A stretch of 64,000 nucleotides of DNA from Jejubacter calystegiae (GCF_005671395.1 NZ_CP040428.1:4660185-4724184); one strand, 5' to 3'; positions 42,988-52,044 are shown, numbered from the stretch's first letter. The notes: generated by a model from the letters alone, not told the origin. A program made the numbers and translations.

Positions 42988-43215
42988 ATGCCACAAACAT
43001 CCCGCTATAGTGACGAACGCGTTGAAGCGCTGCTCAGCGAACTGGTTGAAGTGATTGAAAAACACCGCGCCCCGACCGATCTCTCCCTGATGGTTCTGGG
43101 CAATATGGTCACAAACCTGATTAACAGCAGCGTGGCACCCAACCAGCGGCGTATACTGGCCCGCTCCTTCGCCGAAGCGCTGAACTCTTCCATTCACGAA
43201 GATAAAGCGCATTAA
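42988..43215 (+). CDS. yejL: YejL, UPF0352 family
   Basis: 75 residues, the same length as E. coli YejL. A small all-helical protein of the UPF0352 family ([20 protein letters not shown] ... [15 protein letters not shown]). Function unknown. It starts a probable yejL-yejM operon; yejM begins 19 nt downstream. Confidence 0.93.
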   Translation: MPQTSRYSDERVEALLSELVEVIEKHRAPTDLSLMVLGNMVTNLINSSVAPNQRRILARSFAEALNSSIHEDKAH

Positions 43216-43234
43216 GGAATAATGTTAACGAGTT

Positions 43235-45001
43235 ATGGTGACTAACCGTCAGCGCTACCGCGAAAAAGTCTCCCAGATGATCAGCTGGGGGCACTGGTTT
43301 GCTCTGTTCAATATTCTGGTGGCAATCCTGCTCGGGAGCCGGTATCTGCTGGCTGCCGACTGGCCGGGAACGCTGACCGGTCGCCTGTACTCGTGGTTCA
43401 GCCTGGCGGGGCATTTCAGCTTTCTGGTGTTCGCCGCCTATCTGCTGATTCTCTTCCCGCTGACCTTTGTCGTGATGTCGCAGCGCCTGATGCGCTTTCT
43501 GTCGGTGGCCTTCGCCACGGCGGGAATGACGCTGCTACTGATCGACAGCGAAGTCTTTACCCGTTTCCATTTACACCTGAATCCCGTGGTCTGGGAGCTG
43601 GTTATCAACCCCGATCAGGGAGAGATGGCCCGCGACTGGCAGCTTATGTTTATCGGCGTGCCGGTGATTCTGCTTATCGAGATGCTGTTTGCCACCTGGA
43701 GCTGGCAGAAACTGCGCAGCCTCAGCCGTCGCCGTAACCGCTACGGCAAACCGCTGGCTACGCTGTTCTGCGTCTCGTTCTTCACCAGCCATCTGATGTA
43801 CATCTGGGCCGATGCCAATTTCTATCGCCCGATTACCATGCAGCGCGCCAACCTGCCGCTCTCCTACCCGATGACGGCGCGTCGCTTCCTTGAGAAACAC
43901 GGCCTGTTGGATGCTCAGGAGTATGAGCGTCGCTTGGTGGAACAGGGCAACCCGGAGGCGGCCGCGGTCCAGTATCCGCTCGGTCCGCTAAACTATCGCG
44001 ACATGGGCGCCGGTCATAACGTACTGCTGATTACCGTGGATGGGCTAAATTACGCAAGCTTTGAGAAAACCATGCCGCAGCTGGCAAATTTTGCCGGGCA
44101 GAATGTCAACTTCACCCAGCATATGAGCCCCGGCAACAACGCCGACAGCGGCATCTTCGGGCTGTTCTACGGTATTACACCCGCCTATATGGATGGCGTG
44201 CTCTCATCCCGTACGCCAGCCGCGTTGATTAGCGCGCTGAATCAACAGGGCTACCAGTTGGGGTTGTTCGCCTCCGACGGCTTCGGTAATCCGCTGTACC
44301 GCCAGGCGCTGCTTTCCGACTTCTCGCTGCCGCCCGCCCACAATCAGTCGGACGCACAGACCGCCAACCAGTGGATGAACTGGCTGGGTAAATATGCCAA
44401 CGAAGATAACCGCTGGTTCTCGTGGATCTCTTTTAACGGCACCCGTGTCGATGAACAGAGCAATCAGCAGGACTTCACGCGCCGCTATACTCAGGGCGCG
44501 CAAAATGTAGATCGCCAGATTGGTCGCGTGCTGGATGCGCTACAGCGCAGCGGCAAGCTGGATAACACCGTGGTCATCATCACCGGCAGCCACGGCGTGC
44601 CGCTGGACAAGCAGCGCGACAGCTTCGGCTGGGCCCGCGCCCGCATTCAGGTGCCGATGGTGATTCACTGGCCCGGTACGCCTGCCCAGCAGGTCACACG
44701 CCTCACCGACCATCGGGATCTGATGACCACCCTGATGCAGCGCCTGCTGCACGTGCGGACACCGGCCTGGGAGTACTCTCAGGGTGAAGATCTTTTTGCC
44801 GCCAACCGCAACAATAACTGGGTGGTGGGCGCCGACAGCAATACGCTCTCTATCACCACCCCGGAAATGACGCTGGTGCTGGATAACAACGGCAATTACA
44901 AGGTCTGGAACCGCAAAGGGGAAGAGCAAAAGCAGGAGCGACCGCAACTTGGCCTGCTGCTGCAGGTACTGACCGATGAAAAACGCTTTATTGCTAACTG
45001 A
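43235..45001 (+). CDS. yejM: YejM (PbgA/LapC), LPS-sensing inner membrane protein
   Basis: 588 residues (E. coli 586). Five N-terminal helices (to about residue 190) anchor a large periplasmic sulfatase/phosphoethanolamine-transferase-like domain (LLITVDGLNYASFEKTMP, HMSPGNNADSGIFGLFYG, VVIITGSHGVP). It is essential in E. coli and senses periplasmic LPS to control LpxC proteolysis through LapB/FtsH. The linker carries the positively charged SRRRNRYGK stretch. Confidence 0.95.
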   Translation: MVTNRQRYREKVSQMISWGHWFALFNILVAILLGSRYLLAADWPGTLTGRLYSWFSLAGHFSFLVFAAYLLILFPLTFVVMSQRLMRFLSVAFATAGMTLLLIDSEVFTRFHLHLNPVVWELVINPDQGEMARDWQLMFIGVPVILLIEMLFATWSWQKLRSLSRRRNRYGKPLATLFCVSFFTSHLMYIWADANFYRPITMQRANLPLSYPMTARRFLEKHGLLDAQEYERRLVEQGNPEAAAVQYPLGPLNYRDMGAGHNVLLITVDGLNYASFEKTMPQLANFAGQNVNFTQHMSPGNNADSGIFGLFYGITPAYMDGVLSSRTPAALISALNQQGYQLGLFASDGFGNPLYRQALLSDFSLPPAHNQSDAQTANQWMNWLGKYANEDNRWFSWISFNGTRVDEQSNQQDFTRRYTQGAQNVDRQIGRVLDALQRSGKLDNTVVIITGSHGVPLDKQRDSFGWARARIQVPMVIHWPGTPAQQVTRLTDHRDLMTTLMQRLLHVRTPAWEYSQGEDLFAANRNNNWVVGADSNTLSITTPEMTLVLDNNGNYKVWNRKGEEQKQERPQLGLLLQVLTDEKRFIAN

Positions 45002-45078
45002 TTGATTATTTATAACTCAGTCAGACGGTCTGCCCCTTGCATTCAGCGGATAAAAAGGTAGTATTAGCCCCACTGAAT

Positions 45079-45155
45079 CGGCACGTAGCGCAGTCTGGTA
45101 GCGCACTGTCATGGGGTGTCAGGGGTCGGAGGTTCAAATCCTCTCGTGCCGACCA
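45079..45155 (+). tRNA. proL: tRNA-Pro(GGG)
   Basis: 77 nt with encoded CCA. Acceptor CGGCACG pairs with CGTGCCG, the T-arm is GGAGG-TTCAAATC-CTC, and the anticodon GGG is at 45113-45115 in loop ATGGGGT. It differs from E. coli proL at only a few positions, mainly in the D-loop and a compensated anticodon-stem pair (T-A for C-G). Confidence 0.97.
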
Positions 45156-45167
45156 AAATTCCCTGGG

Positions 45168-45198
45168 AAAAGCAGCCTTTATGGCTGCTTTTTTCTTT
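45168..45198 (+). terminator. terminator after tRNA-Pro
   Basis: A 10-bp stem (AAAAGCAGCC / GGCTGCTTTT) with a TTTAT loop followed by a T-rich tail, 12 nt after the tRNA. Confidence 0.9.
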
Positions 45199-45199
45199 T

Positions 45200-45640
45200 A
45201 TATTTCTGACCGATTCTGCAACAAAAAGTGGCACGTGCCATCCTCTATGCCATCCATCACCTCTATTCCATTCTTAGCGCCTCGGCGTGCGCAGAAGGTA
45301 ATCTCTTACCCTGTTACAACATCGTCGCTACGGCTACGACAGGCGCGTCACCATGACCGTTTCTCGCTTCGCTCGGTCCTGCTCTACGTGCCACGTTTCG
45401 TATAATTGAGCGACATCCCACAGCAGGTACACCGCAGGATCTGAAAATAGTGAACCGGCGCTTTTTATGGCCTAATTTCCTTTCGACTTCACCCACTAAA
45501 AAGTCTGAAAATACCGCCAGAAATCTGGACTCCCTGCATCAAGCAGGTATGATTCCCCCCCGGCTAACCGATATATACCCGTCGGGACGGGGCTCTTGCA
45601 TACGGCCCCGTTTTCTTCACCTTCCCTGTGCTCATCCCTT
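45200..45640. other. gene-less remnant between tRNA-Pro and mqo
   Basis: About 440 bp without a convincing gene. Short open frames have no ribosome binding site and no recognisable product. A hairpin ACGGGGC (45587-45593) / GCCCCGT (45605-45611) followed by TTTTC reads as a plus-strand terminator with no gene in front of it. In E. coli this interval holds narP, the ccm and nap operons and eco, so this looks like the scar of a deletion or of an old exchange next to a tRNA. No copy of the tRNA 3' end was found that would mark an att site. Confidence 0.55.
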
Positions 45641-45649
45641 CCAGTGAGG

Positions 45650-45675
45650 AAAAAATGGCCCCCATTCGGGAGCCA
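45650..45675 (-). terminator. rho-independent terminator of mqo
   Basis: On the minus strand an 8-bp stem TGGCTCCC / GGGGGCCA (one G-T pair, GAAT loop) followed by six T, 16 nt after the mqo stop. Confidence 0.85.
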
Positions 45676-45690
45676 GTGTCACGGTGCAGT

Positions 45691-47343
45691 TTAGAGCGCC
45701 ATATCATGCCGGGGAGATTCTTCACCCTGTTCCGGCTCTGGCGAATCCATCCCAGCCTGGCCCGGCATCTGGATCACCGGCGGTTTGGTCAACTGCAACG
45801 TGGCGGCGGTATCATCCCAGACCTTCTGGGTCAGCGCCGCATTACCGTTAAGCTTCTCGCCGAAGCTCGGTACAATAGCGCGAATGCGGTTCTGCCACTG
45901 CGGTGATTCGAACTGCTGCGGGAACATCTGCTTAATCACATTCAGCGCGATAGGCGCCGCAGTGGATGCTCCTGGCGAAGCCCCCAGTAGCGCGGAGATA
46001 GTCTTCTGCTGGTCTACCACCACTTCCGTGCCCAGCTTCAGTACGCCGCCTTTATCCGCATCTTTCTTGATGATCTGCACGCGCTGACCAGCCTGGATCA
46101 GCTTCCAGTCCTCTTTTCGCGCGTTCGGGTAGTATTCCTTCAGCGCCGCGAAACGGTCATCGTCGCTCAGCATCACCTGACTCACCAGATACTTCACCAG
46201 GTCGAAGTTATCCAGTCCGACGTGAGTCATCGGCATCACGTTGCTGGTGGTGGTGGTACTGAGCAGATCGAAGAGCGAGCCGTTTTTCAGGAATTTGGTC
46301 GAGAAAGTCGCGAATGGCCCAAACAGCACTACGCGTTTGCCGTCAATGTAGCGGGAGTCCAGGTGCGGTACCGACATGGGCGGCGCACCAACCGAAGCCT
46401 GACCGTAGACTTTCTCAAGATGGCGTTCGGCCACGGCCGGGTTTTCCGTCATCAGGAAAGAGCCGCCAACCGGGAAACCGCCATAGTTATCGGCTTCCGG
46501 AATGCCGGTCTTCTGCAGCAGCTTCAACGCACCACCGCCGGCACCGATAAACACATACTTAGCATCGACCGCATGCTCCTGCCCGCTTTTCACGTTTTTG
46601 ATGGTGACATGCCAGGAGTTATCCGCATTACGCGTAAATCCGGTCACTTCAGACGAGGTCTGGAGTGTAAAGCGATCGCTCTTCTTCAGGCTACCAATCA
46701 GCTGGCGGGTAATTTCGCCATAGTTAACGTCGGTGCCTACCGGCGTCCAGGTCGCCGCCACTTTCTGATTCGGATCGCGGCCTTCCATAATCAGCGGCGC
46801 CCACTGTTTAATCTGGCTGTGCGAGGTTGAATATTTCATTCCCTGGAACAGAGTAGACTTTTGCAGCGCATCATAACGTTTCTTCAGGTAATCAACGTTG
46901 GTATCGCCCCAGACAAAGCTCATATGCGGTGTGGAATTAATAAAGGCATGGGGGTCCTTTAAATTTCCACGTTTCACCTGGGCCGACCAGAACTGGCGGG
47001 AAATCATAAACTGTTCGTTGATATTCAGCGCCTTACTAATATCGATGGAACCATCCGCACGCTGAGGGGTGTAATTCAGTTCCATATTAGCGGAATGGCC
47101 AGTACCGGCGTTATTCCAGCCGTTAGAGGATTCCAGCGCCACACCGTCCAGTTTTTCCACCATCATCTGGCGCCATCCTGGCTGCAGCTCCTGGAGCCAG
47201 GTGCCCAGAGAGGCACTCATAATACCGCCGCCAATTAACAGAAAATCCGTTTTTTGCGGTACATCGGTATCAGCGTAAGTCGTTGAACTGACAAACATTG
47301 CCAGCGCCGTTAGCGAAAGAACACTCTTTTTTATTGCAGGCAT
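45691..47343 (-). CDS. mqo: malate:quinone oxidoreductase
   Basis: 550 residues (E. coli Mqo 548). It is an FAD-dependent, membrane-associated enzyme that oxidises malate to oxaloacetate and reduces quinone. The FAD-binding motif [39 protein letters not shown] and [11 protein letters not shown] are conserved. A hydrophobic N-terminal segment (residues 5-24) precedes the enzyme domain, as in E. coli. The C-terminal tail is family-variable. Confidence 0.95.
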   Translation of the reverse strand: MPAIKKSVLSLTALAMFVSSTTYADTDVPQKTDFLLIGGGIMSASLGTWLQELQPGWRQMMVEKLDGVALESSNGWNNAGTGHSANMELNYTPQRADGSIDISKALNINEQFMISRQFWSAQVKRGNLKDPHAFINSTPHMSFVWGDTNVDYLKKRYDALQKSTLFQGMKYSTSHSQIKQWAPLIMEGRDPNQKVAATWTPVGTDVNYGEITRQLIGSLKKSDRFTLQTSSEVTGFTRNADNSWHVTIKNVKSGQEHAVDAKYVFIGAGGGALKLLQKTGIPEADNYGGFPVGGSFLMTENPAVAERHLEKVYGQASVGAPPMSVPHLDSRYIDGKRVVLFGPFATFSTKFLKNGSLFDLLSTTTTSNVMPMTHVGLDNFDLVKYLVSQVMLSDDDRFAALKEYYPNARKEDWKLIQAGQRVQIIKKDADKGGVLKLGTEVVVDQQKTISALLGASPGASTAAPIALNVIKQMFPQQFESPQWQNRIRAIVPSFGEKLNGNAALTQKVWDDTAATLQLTKPPVIQMPGQAGMDSPEPEQGEESPRHDMAL

Positions 47344-47567
47344 AATAATGTTTTTTTGCGTTAATGAGTTATTTGAACGCGCATATTAACTTATTTTTAC
47401 TTTATTTTAAAATCTCATTCACCTTCTACTAAACCACATATTTAGTAGTTGTTTGCTGTCAGTGGAAATAACAAAACCAAAACTTATCCTATGAAAAAAT
47501 AAAAAAGAGATAGCAAAACGCTACCCCACGCAATAAAACAATAGTTTTTTAATTAAAGTAATCAATA

Positions 47568-47882
47568 TTACTGACGCGCTGGCCAGAGTTCAAAACCGGC
47601 CTGACGGGCCCGATCAAGATCGCTTTTATCAATCTGGAATACGCCAACTTTACCGTCTGGCGCACCACACATCGCCACACGCGCCCGGCCATCATCCGAC
47701 ACTTTCCCGGCATCCATAGTCCGTACGCCGGAAACCATAAGCGACTGCCTCAACTCACTCAACGATAGTCTTCCCTGCTCACACTGCCTGCCGCTCATGG
47801 AATGCCAGACTTCTATTTTCTGAGCGCCGTCGGTGCAGGCCACCAACCCAAAAAGTAACACGCCTGACAGAATACGTTTCAT
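47568..47882 (-). CDS. small putative lipoprotein of unknown function
   Basis: 104 residues. The N-terminus (MKRILSGVLLFGLVAC) is a lipoprotein signal with Cys16 as lipidation site and Thr-Asp after it, so outer or inner membrane sorting is uncertain. Two further cysteines, Cys34 and Cys72, could form a disulfide in the periplasm. GGAGAAAG precedes the ATG at 47882; the frame stays open 37 codons upstream without a better start. I do not recognise the family. It lies between mqo and the microcin operon. Confidence 0.7.
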   Translation of the reverse strand: MKRILSGVLLFGLVACTDGAQKIEVWHSMSGRQCEQGRLSLSELRQSLMVSGVRTMDAGKVSDDGRARVAMCGAPDGKVGVFQIDKSDLDRARQAGFELWPARQ

Positions 47883-48018
47883 CTCTTTCTCCGTTTCCGG
47901 ATCCCCCCCCAAGTATAACAATCGGTCATTAGTTGGCGGTTTTTCACGCCTGTCGTTCGGAGAGTCGTCCGGACAGCGCAGTGACAGACTCATCAGTTTA
48001 AGAACAGTGTCAACGAAA

Positions 48019-48046
48019 CCCTGTAGAGCGGCAAACGCCTACAGGG
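48019..48046. repeat. inverted repeat upstream of the microcin operon
   Basis: CCCTGTAG / CTACAGGG, an 8-bp perfect stem, extended by an inner GCG/CGC pair after a bulged A. It lies in the 429-bp gap between the lipoprotein start and the microcin gene. There is no strong T-run on either strand, so its role is open; the minus strand continues GTTTCGTT. The rest of the gap is AT-rich, with a candidate promoter at 48212-48240. Confidence 0.55.
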
Positions 48047-48211
48047 ACATAATCGGTATGCCGGAAGCGTTTTAAAAGGGAGTGATTCACTCTTCAGCGC
48101 TCTTTACAGCAGCATTTTATTTCATAGCATCACATGCTGTAATAGATATTATCTGACTTCTCACCAATGGGATTTACACAAAAAAAATAAAACACCCCAT
48201 AAATTTTCTTA

Positions 48212-48240
48212 TTGCCAGCACTAATTAATGCATCTAACAT
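48212..48240 (+). promoter_or_regulatory. candidate sigma70 promoter of the microcin operon
   Basis: TTGCCA (48212-48217, 5 of 6 to consensus), 17-nt spacer, TAACAT (48235-48240, 4 of 6). It predicts a transcript start near 48247 and a leader of about 65 nt before the microcin ATG. No convincing Fur box was seen in front of it. Confidence 0.5.
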
Positions 48241-48311
48241 TACCCCGTAAGATTATGGATAACTCCTAATTTTACGAAAATCATGTTCTATTTAATAAAA
48301 GGAATTACTCA

Positions 48312-48545
48312 ATGCGTGAGTTGAATGTTTGTGAGGTAAATGAAGTTTCTGGTGCCGGTATCATTGACGACACTCTGACCAGCATTGGAAATCAGATTGG
48401 TACCGGTATCGATAATATCACCGGTGGCAACACTTCCGCTTCCGCTCTCTCGAGCGTTGGTCATCAGATCGGTCAGGTTATCGAAACTTCAATCACTAAT
48501 TTCCTGAATAACGTTTTCGATTTTTTAGGCCTGTCAAAAGCTTAA
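48312..48545 (+). CDS. putative class II microcin precursor (double-glycine peptide)
   Basis: 77 residues with AAGGA 8 nt before the ATG. The leader MRELNVCEVNEVSGA (1-15) has the MRxL..E..VSG[GA] form of class II microcin leaders, such as those of microcins V and E492. C39 cleavage after Gly14-Ala15 would release a 62-residue core. The core has no cysteine and no Ser/Gly-rich C-terminus, so it is not a siderophore microcin. It is rich in Ile, Gly, Ser and Asn, contains a two-fold repeat (22-34 and 46-58) and ends in a hydrophobic segment (FLNNVFDFLGLSKA). The HlyD adaptor and C39 exporter genes follow directly. It is AT-richer than the flanking genes, which suggests transfer. I know no close relative. 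Confidence 0.75.
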   Translation: MRELNVCEVNEVSGAGIIDDTLTSIGNQIGTGIDNITGGNTSASALSSVGHQIGQVIETSITNFLNNVFDFLGLSKA

Positions 48546-48571
48546 TATAAAAAATCATAAAAAAGTAACTT

Positions 48572-48597
48572 ATGAGAGGCGCTTAGCCTCTCATTTT
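48572..48597 (+). terminator. hairpin between microcin and adaptor genes, possible attenuator
   Basis: A 9-bp perfect stem (ATGAGAGGC / GCCTCTCAT) with a GCTTA loop, then TTTC. It is 26 nt after the microcin stop and 30 nt before the adaptor start. A leaky terminator here would give much more precursor message than exporter message. Confidence 0.65.
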
Positions 48598-48626
48598 CAC
48601 CAGCAATCTTATTTAAGAAATTCTGT

Positions 48627-49919
48627 ATGAATGGACGACGTTTGTTCCGCCAGGAGGCTCTGGAGAATAAAAAGGCGAAGTGGGCGGGAAAGGCCCTGTT
48701 AACATCAGGTTATCCGGCATGGCTGGTAAGTAGCTGCTGTGCTATTTTCTTCCTCACACTCATTTTCACGGTTATTTTCGGTAGTTATACCCGGCGTATT
48801 AACGTCAACGGCGAAGTCATTACTCAGCCCCGGGCGATTAATATTTATTCACCTGCTCAGGGCATCGTATCAGCCGTACTGGCCAATACCGGTGAGACGC
48901 TAAAAAAAGGCACTCCTCTTTTTCAACTTGATATCAGCCGCGAAGGACGCTCCGGCAACCTCGCCACGAACACCACTCAGGCGATTGACAAGCAAATCCT
49001 CGAAATAAAAGACATTCTGAAACGGGTTGAAAAAAATAAAGCCATCTCATTGCAGGCGTTAAAAGAACAGCTGATGCAATCGGAAGCCGCTAATCAGCAG
49101 TCAAAGGCACTACTTGCCAGCTCAGGTCGCGGTATGGCGGATATGCGTAATAGCATGCAGAGCTATGAAGAGTATCAACGCAAAGGATTAATCACTAAAG
49201 ATCAGTATAACAATCAACGCTATCTGTTTTACCAACAGCAAAACTCCTGGCTGAGCCTTAATAATCAGATAATTCAGGAGGAGATCAGCGCCAGTCGTCT
49301 GCGCAGCGAGCTACAAACGAATGCGGCGGATTTTGATAACCAGATATCCCAGTATCTTTACCAGCTTAGTGAACTTAATCGCCAAAGAATGGAGGCCGAT
49401 GCTGGCGGAATGCTGATTGTTAACGCCTCCAGCAATGGACGGCTCGAATCACTGGGGGTAACAGAGGGGCAAATGGTTTCGCCTGGCGACAGCCTGGCCC
49501 AGCTCACGCCTACGGATATCAACGCTTACCGGTTGGTGTTATGGGTCCCCAATAGTAGCCTGCCTTATATTAAACCAGGTGACACACTTAATATTCGCTA
49601 CGAAGCCTTTCCATTTCAGAAATTCGGCCAGTTTTCAGGGACGATTATGTCGATCTCCTCAGTGCCGGCTTCCCCCAAAGAGCTGGCAACCTACAGTAGC
49701 GCCCCCATGAATCCAAATGGCTCCCTGGCAGGCTCTTTTTATAAGGTCGTCGTAAAGCTAAAACAGCAGCAGATTATTCAGGATAATCAAAAAATGATGC
49801 TCAGTAGCGGCCTTAAGGCTCAGGTCACTCTTTTTCTTGAAAAACGCCCGCTCTGGAAATGGATGCTTTCGCCCTTTTACGATATGAAAAAGAGTATTAT
49901 GGGGGCCGTGAATGGATAA
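48627..49919 (+). CDS. HlyD-family adaptor of the microcin exporter (CvaA type)
   Basis: 430 residues. One membrane helix (about 32-52) is followed by a lipoyl/barrel-sandwich half (INVNGEVITQPRAINIYSPAQGIVSAV), a long coiled-coil hairpin (about 115-255) and the second half (NGRLESLGVTEGQMVSPGDSL) with a C-terminal beta domain. This is the membrane-fusion-protein layout of CvaA and HlyD, which bridge the ABC exporter to TolC. It overlaps the next gene by 8 nt. GC content is lower than in flanking core genes. Confidence 0.88.
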   Translation: MNGRRLFRQEALENKKAKWAGKALLTSGYPAWLVSSCCAIFFLTLIFTVIFGSYTRRINVNGEVITQPRAINIYSPAQGIVSAVLANTGETLKKGTPLFQLDISREGRSGNLATNTTQAIDKQILEIKDILKRVEKNKAISLQALKEQLMQSEAANQQSKALLASSGRGMADMRNSMQSYEEYQRKGLITKDQYNNQRYLFYQQQNSWLSLNNQIIQEEISASRLRSELQTNAADFDNQISQYLYQLSELNRQRMEADAGGMLIVNASSNGRLESLGVTEGQMVSPGDSLAQLTPTDINAYRLVLWVPNSSLPYIKPGDTLNIRYEAFPFQKFGQFSGTIMSISSVPASPKELATYSSAPMNPNGSLAGSFYKVVVKLKQQQIIQDNQKMMLSSGLKAQVTLFLEKRPLWKWMLSPFYDMKKSIMGAVNG

Positions 49920-52044
49920 CGCGACCTTCAAACACATACTAACCAGTTTACAGTTTAGCTTGCGTAAAAAAGTCCCCCAGTTGCTGCAATCCGAAGCGTC
50001 AGAATGTGGGTTAGCATGCATGACAATGATCGCTCGCTATCACGGTATGAACGTCGATCTATTCAGCCTGCGCTCTCGCTTTGGTATTTCATCCCACGGC
50101 GCGACGCTAAAAGATCTGATAAATACCGCCGGAGCCATTCAGCTACAGACCCGGGCCCTGACTCTGGATCTGGACGAGCTTCGCCAGCTCAAAACGCCTT
50201 GCATACTGCACTGGGATCTCAACCATTTTGTCGTTCTGGTCTCAGTACGCGGTAATAAGTGCATCCTGCACGATCCCGCTTTCGGCCGCCGGGTGGTGGG
50301 AGAAAAGGAGATGTCAGCCCACTTCACAGGCGTTGCGCTGGAACTGTGGCCCGGAAGCGAATTTTCACCAGTCACCCAGCGCACCCGCATCAGCCTGGTG
50401 CAAATGCTGAAGAACATCGGCGGGCTAGGCCCGTTTCTGGTGAAAATTTTCTCGCTGTCTGTCGTAATCGAAGCTATCAACCTGCTCATGCCGGTCGGCA
50501 CCCAATTGGTGATGGACCATGTTATCATGGCGCAGGATCACGATCTTCTCACGATAATCTGCTTTAGCCTGCTATGTTTCATTCTTTTCCGCATCCTGGT
50601 CGGCATGCTGCGGTCATGGTCCAGCCTGGTCATGTCCTCATTTATCGATGTGCAATGGAAAACCGGCCTGTTTGAACATCTCATGCGCCTGCCGTTGGCT
50701 TATTTTGAAAAACGTAAGCTGGGAGATATCCAGTCGCGCTTCACTTCGCTTGACGTTATCCGCAATACCTTAACAACCAACCTGGTCAACAGCGTTATCG
50801 ACAGCATTATGGTTATCGGGCTGTTTGTGATGATGATTCTATACGGAGGCCAGCTGGTCTGGATCGTGGCGGGCTTTACCTTCATCTACGCGCTCATCCG
50901 CTTCATGACCTGGCAGCCCTGGCGCCAGGCTTCTGAAGAAAAAATCATCAAGTCTGCAAGAGCGGGTTCCCACTTCATGGAGTCGCTGTACGGCATTAAT
51001 ACCATGAAGGCGCTTAATCTTTCGCCGGTGCGCGCCCAGCAGTGGATTAACCTAAACATTGACACCACAAACTCCACCATCCGGCTTTCGCGCCTTGAGC
51101 TACTCTTCGGCGGGATAAACACCCTGTTAAGCATGATCGAACACGTCATCATTCTGTGGTTAGGGGCTTCGATGGTGATCGAAAATACCATAACGCTTGG
51201 TATGTTTGTGGCGTTTACCGCCTACCGCGCTCAGTTTTCTGACCGTGCCGCCGCCCTGATCAACGCGGTGTTAAGCATGCGGATGCTGACGCTACACAGC
51301 GATCGCCTGACCGATATCGTGATGACGGAGCCGGAGCATGTCGCACAGGACAGTGTCATACTGCCTATTGACGAAGCGCCGGAATTCCAGTTGCGCAACC
51401 TCACCTTCCGCTACGATAATCTGTCGGTGCCTATCTTTGCCAACCTCAATATCAAAATCGCCTCCGGTGAAAACGTCGCGCTCACGGGGCCGTCCGGAAT
51501 GGGGAAAACCACCCTCATGAAGGTCATGGCGGGCCTACTGGAACCAACCCAGGGAGAGGTGCTGGTCAACGGTCTCGACGTAAGCAAAGTCGGCATCAAT
51601 AACTATCGTAAATACATCGCCTGCGTACTTCAGGATGACAAACTGTTTGCAGGATCGATTGCCGATAATATCGCCAGCTTCGACACAGAGAAAGATAATG
51701 ACTGGCTGGTTGAATGCGCCAGGCGTTGCAATATCCATGGTGAAATCATGCATATGCCCATGGGCTATGAGACATTGATTAGCGAACTGGGTGGCAGCCT
51801 TTCCGGGGGACAAAAGCAGCGCCTGCTGATTGCCCGCGCGCTGTATCGCCGCCCCAGCCTGCTATTTCTTGATGAGGCGACCAGCCATCTGGACGAGGCG
51901 AATGAAGCCCATATTAACGCCTCTATCGCCGCGATGAAGATCACCCGAATATTTATCGCGCACCGCCAGTCCACCATCGATACAGCGGATCGTATTATCG
52001 ACTTACAGAAGGCGATCGCTCAAGCAGCATCGTCACAGGAGTAA
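49912..52044 (+). CDS. C39-peptidase ABC exporter for microcin (CvaB type)
   Basis: 710 residues. The N-terminal C39 peptidase has a complete triad: Cys32 in SECGLACM, His105 in NHFVVL and Asp121 in HDPAFG, so it should cut double-glycine leaders. A six-helix ABC membrane domain follows (about 160-440), then an ATPase domain with Walker A GPSGMGKT at 526-533, signature LSGGQKQR and Walker B LLFLDEAT. The fused layout is that of CvaB, and the only likely substrate in view is the 77-residue peptide upstream. TolC is not in the window. Confidence 0.92.
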   Translation: MDNATFKHILTSLQFSLRKKVPQLLQSEASECGLACMTMIARYHGMNVDLFSLRSRFGISSHGATLKDLINTAGAIQLQTRALTLDLDELRQLKTPCILHWDLNHFVVLVSVRGNKCILHDPAFGRRVVGEKEMSAHFTGVALELWPGSEFSPVTQRTRISLVQMLKNIGGLGPFLVKIFSLSVVIEAINLLMPVGTQLVMDHVIMAQDHDLLTIICFSLLCFILFRILVGMLRSWSSLVMSSFIDVQWKTGLFEHLMRLPLAYFEKRKLGDIQSRFTSLDVIRNTLTTNLVNSVIDSIMVIGLFVMMILYGGQLVWIVAGFTFIYALIRFMTWQPWRQASEEKIIKSARAGSHFMESLYGINTMKALNLSPVRAQQWINLNIDTTNSTIRLSRLELLFGGINTLLSMIEHVIILWLGASMVIENTITLGMFVAFTAYRAQFSDRAAALINAVLSMRMLTLHSDRLTDIVMTEPEHVAQDSVILPIDEAPEFQLRNLTFRYDNLSVPIFANLNIKIASGENVALTGPSGMGKTTLMKVMAGLLEPTQGEVLVNGLDVSKVGINNYRKYIACVLQDDKLFAGSIADNIASFDTEKDNDWLVECARRCNIHGEIMHMPMGYETLISELGGSLSGGQKQRLLIARALYRRPSLLFLDEATSHLDEANEAHINASIAAMKITRIFIAHRQSTIDTADRIIDLQKAIAQAASSQE

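Noticed and set aside
45037..45405. A 122-codon open frame across tRNA-Pro
   Set aside because: It spans the tRNA and its terminator and has no ribosome binding site; not a gene.
45079..45690. Integrated element at tRNA-Pro
   Set aside because: No integrase and no second copy of the tRNA 3' end were found downstream, so there is no evidence of an att-flanked island.
48130..48240. A 36-codon minus-strand ORF upstream of the microcin, considered as immunity gene
   Set aside because: No proper ribosome spacing, no membrane segment, and it overlaps the candidate promoter of the microcin operon.
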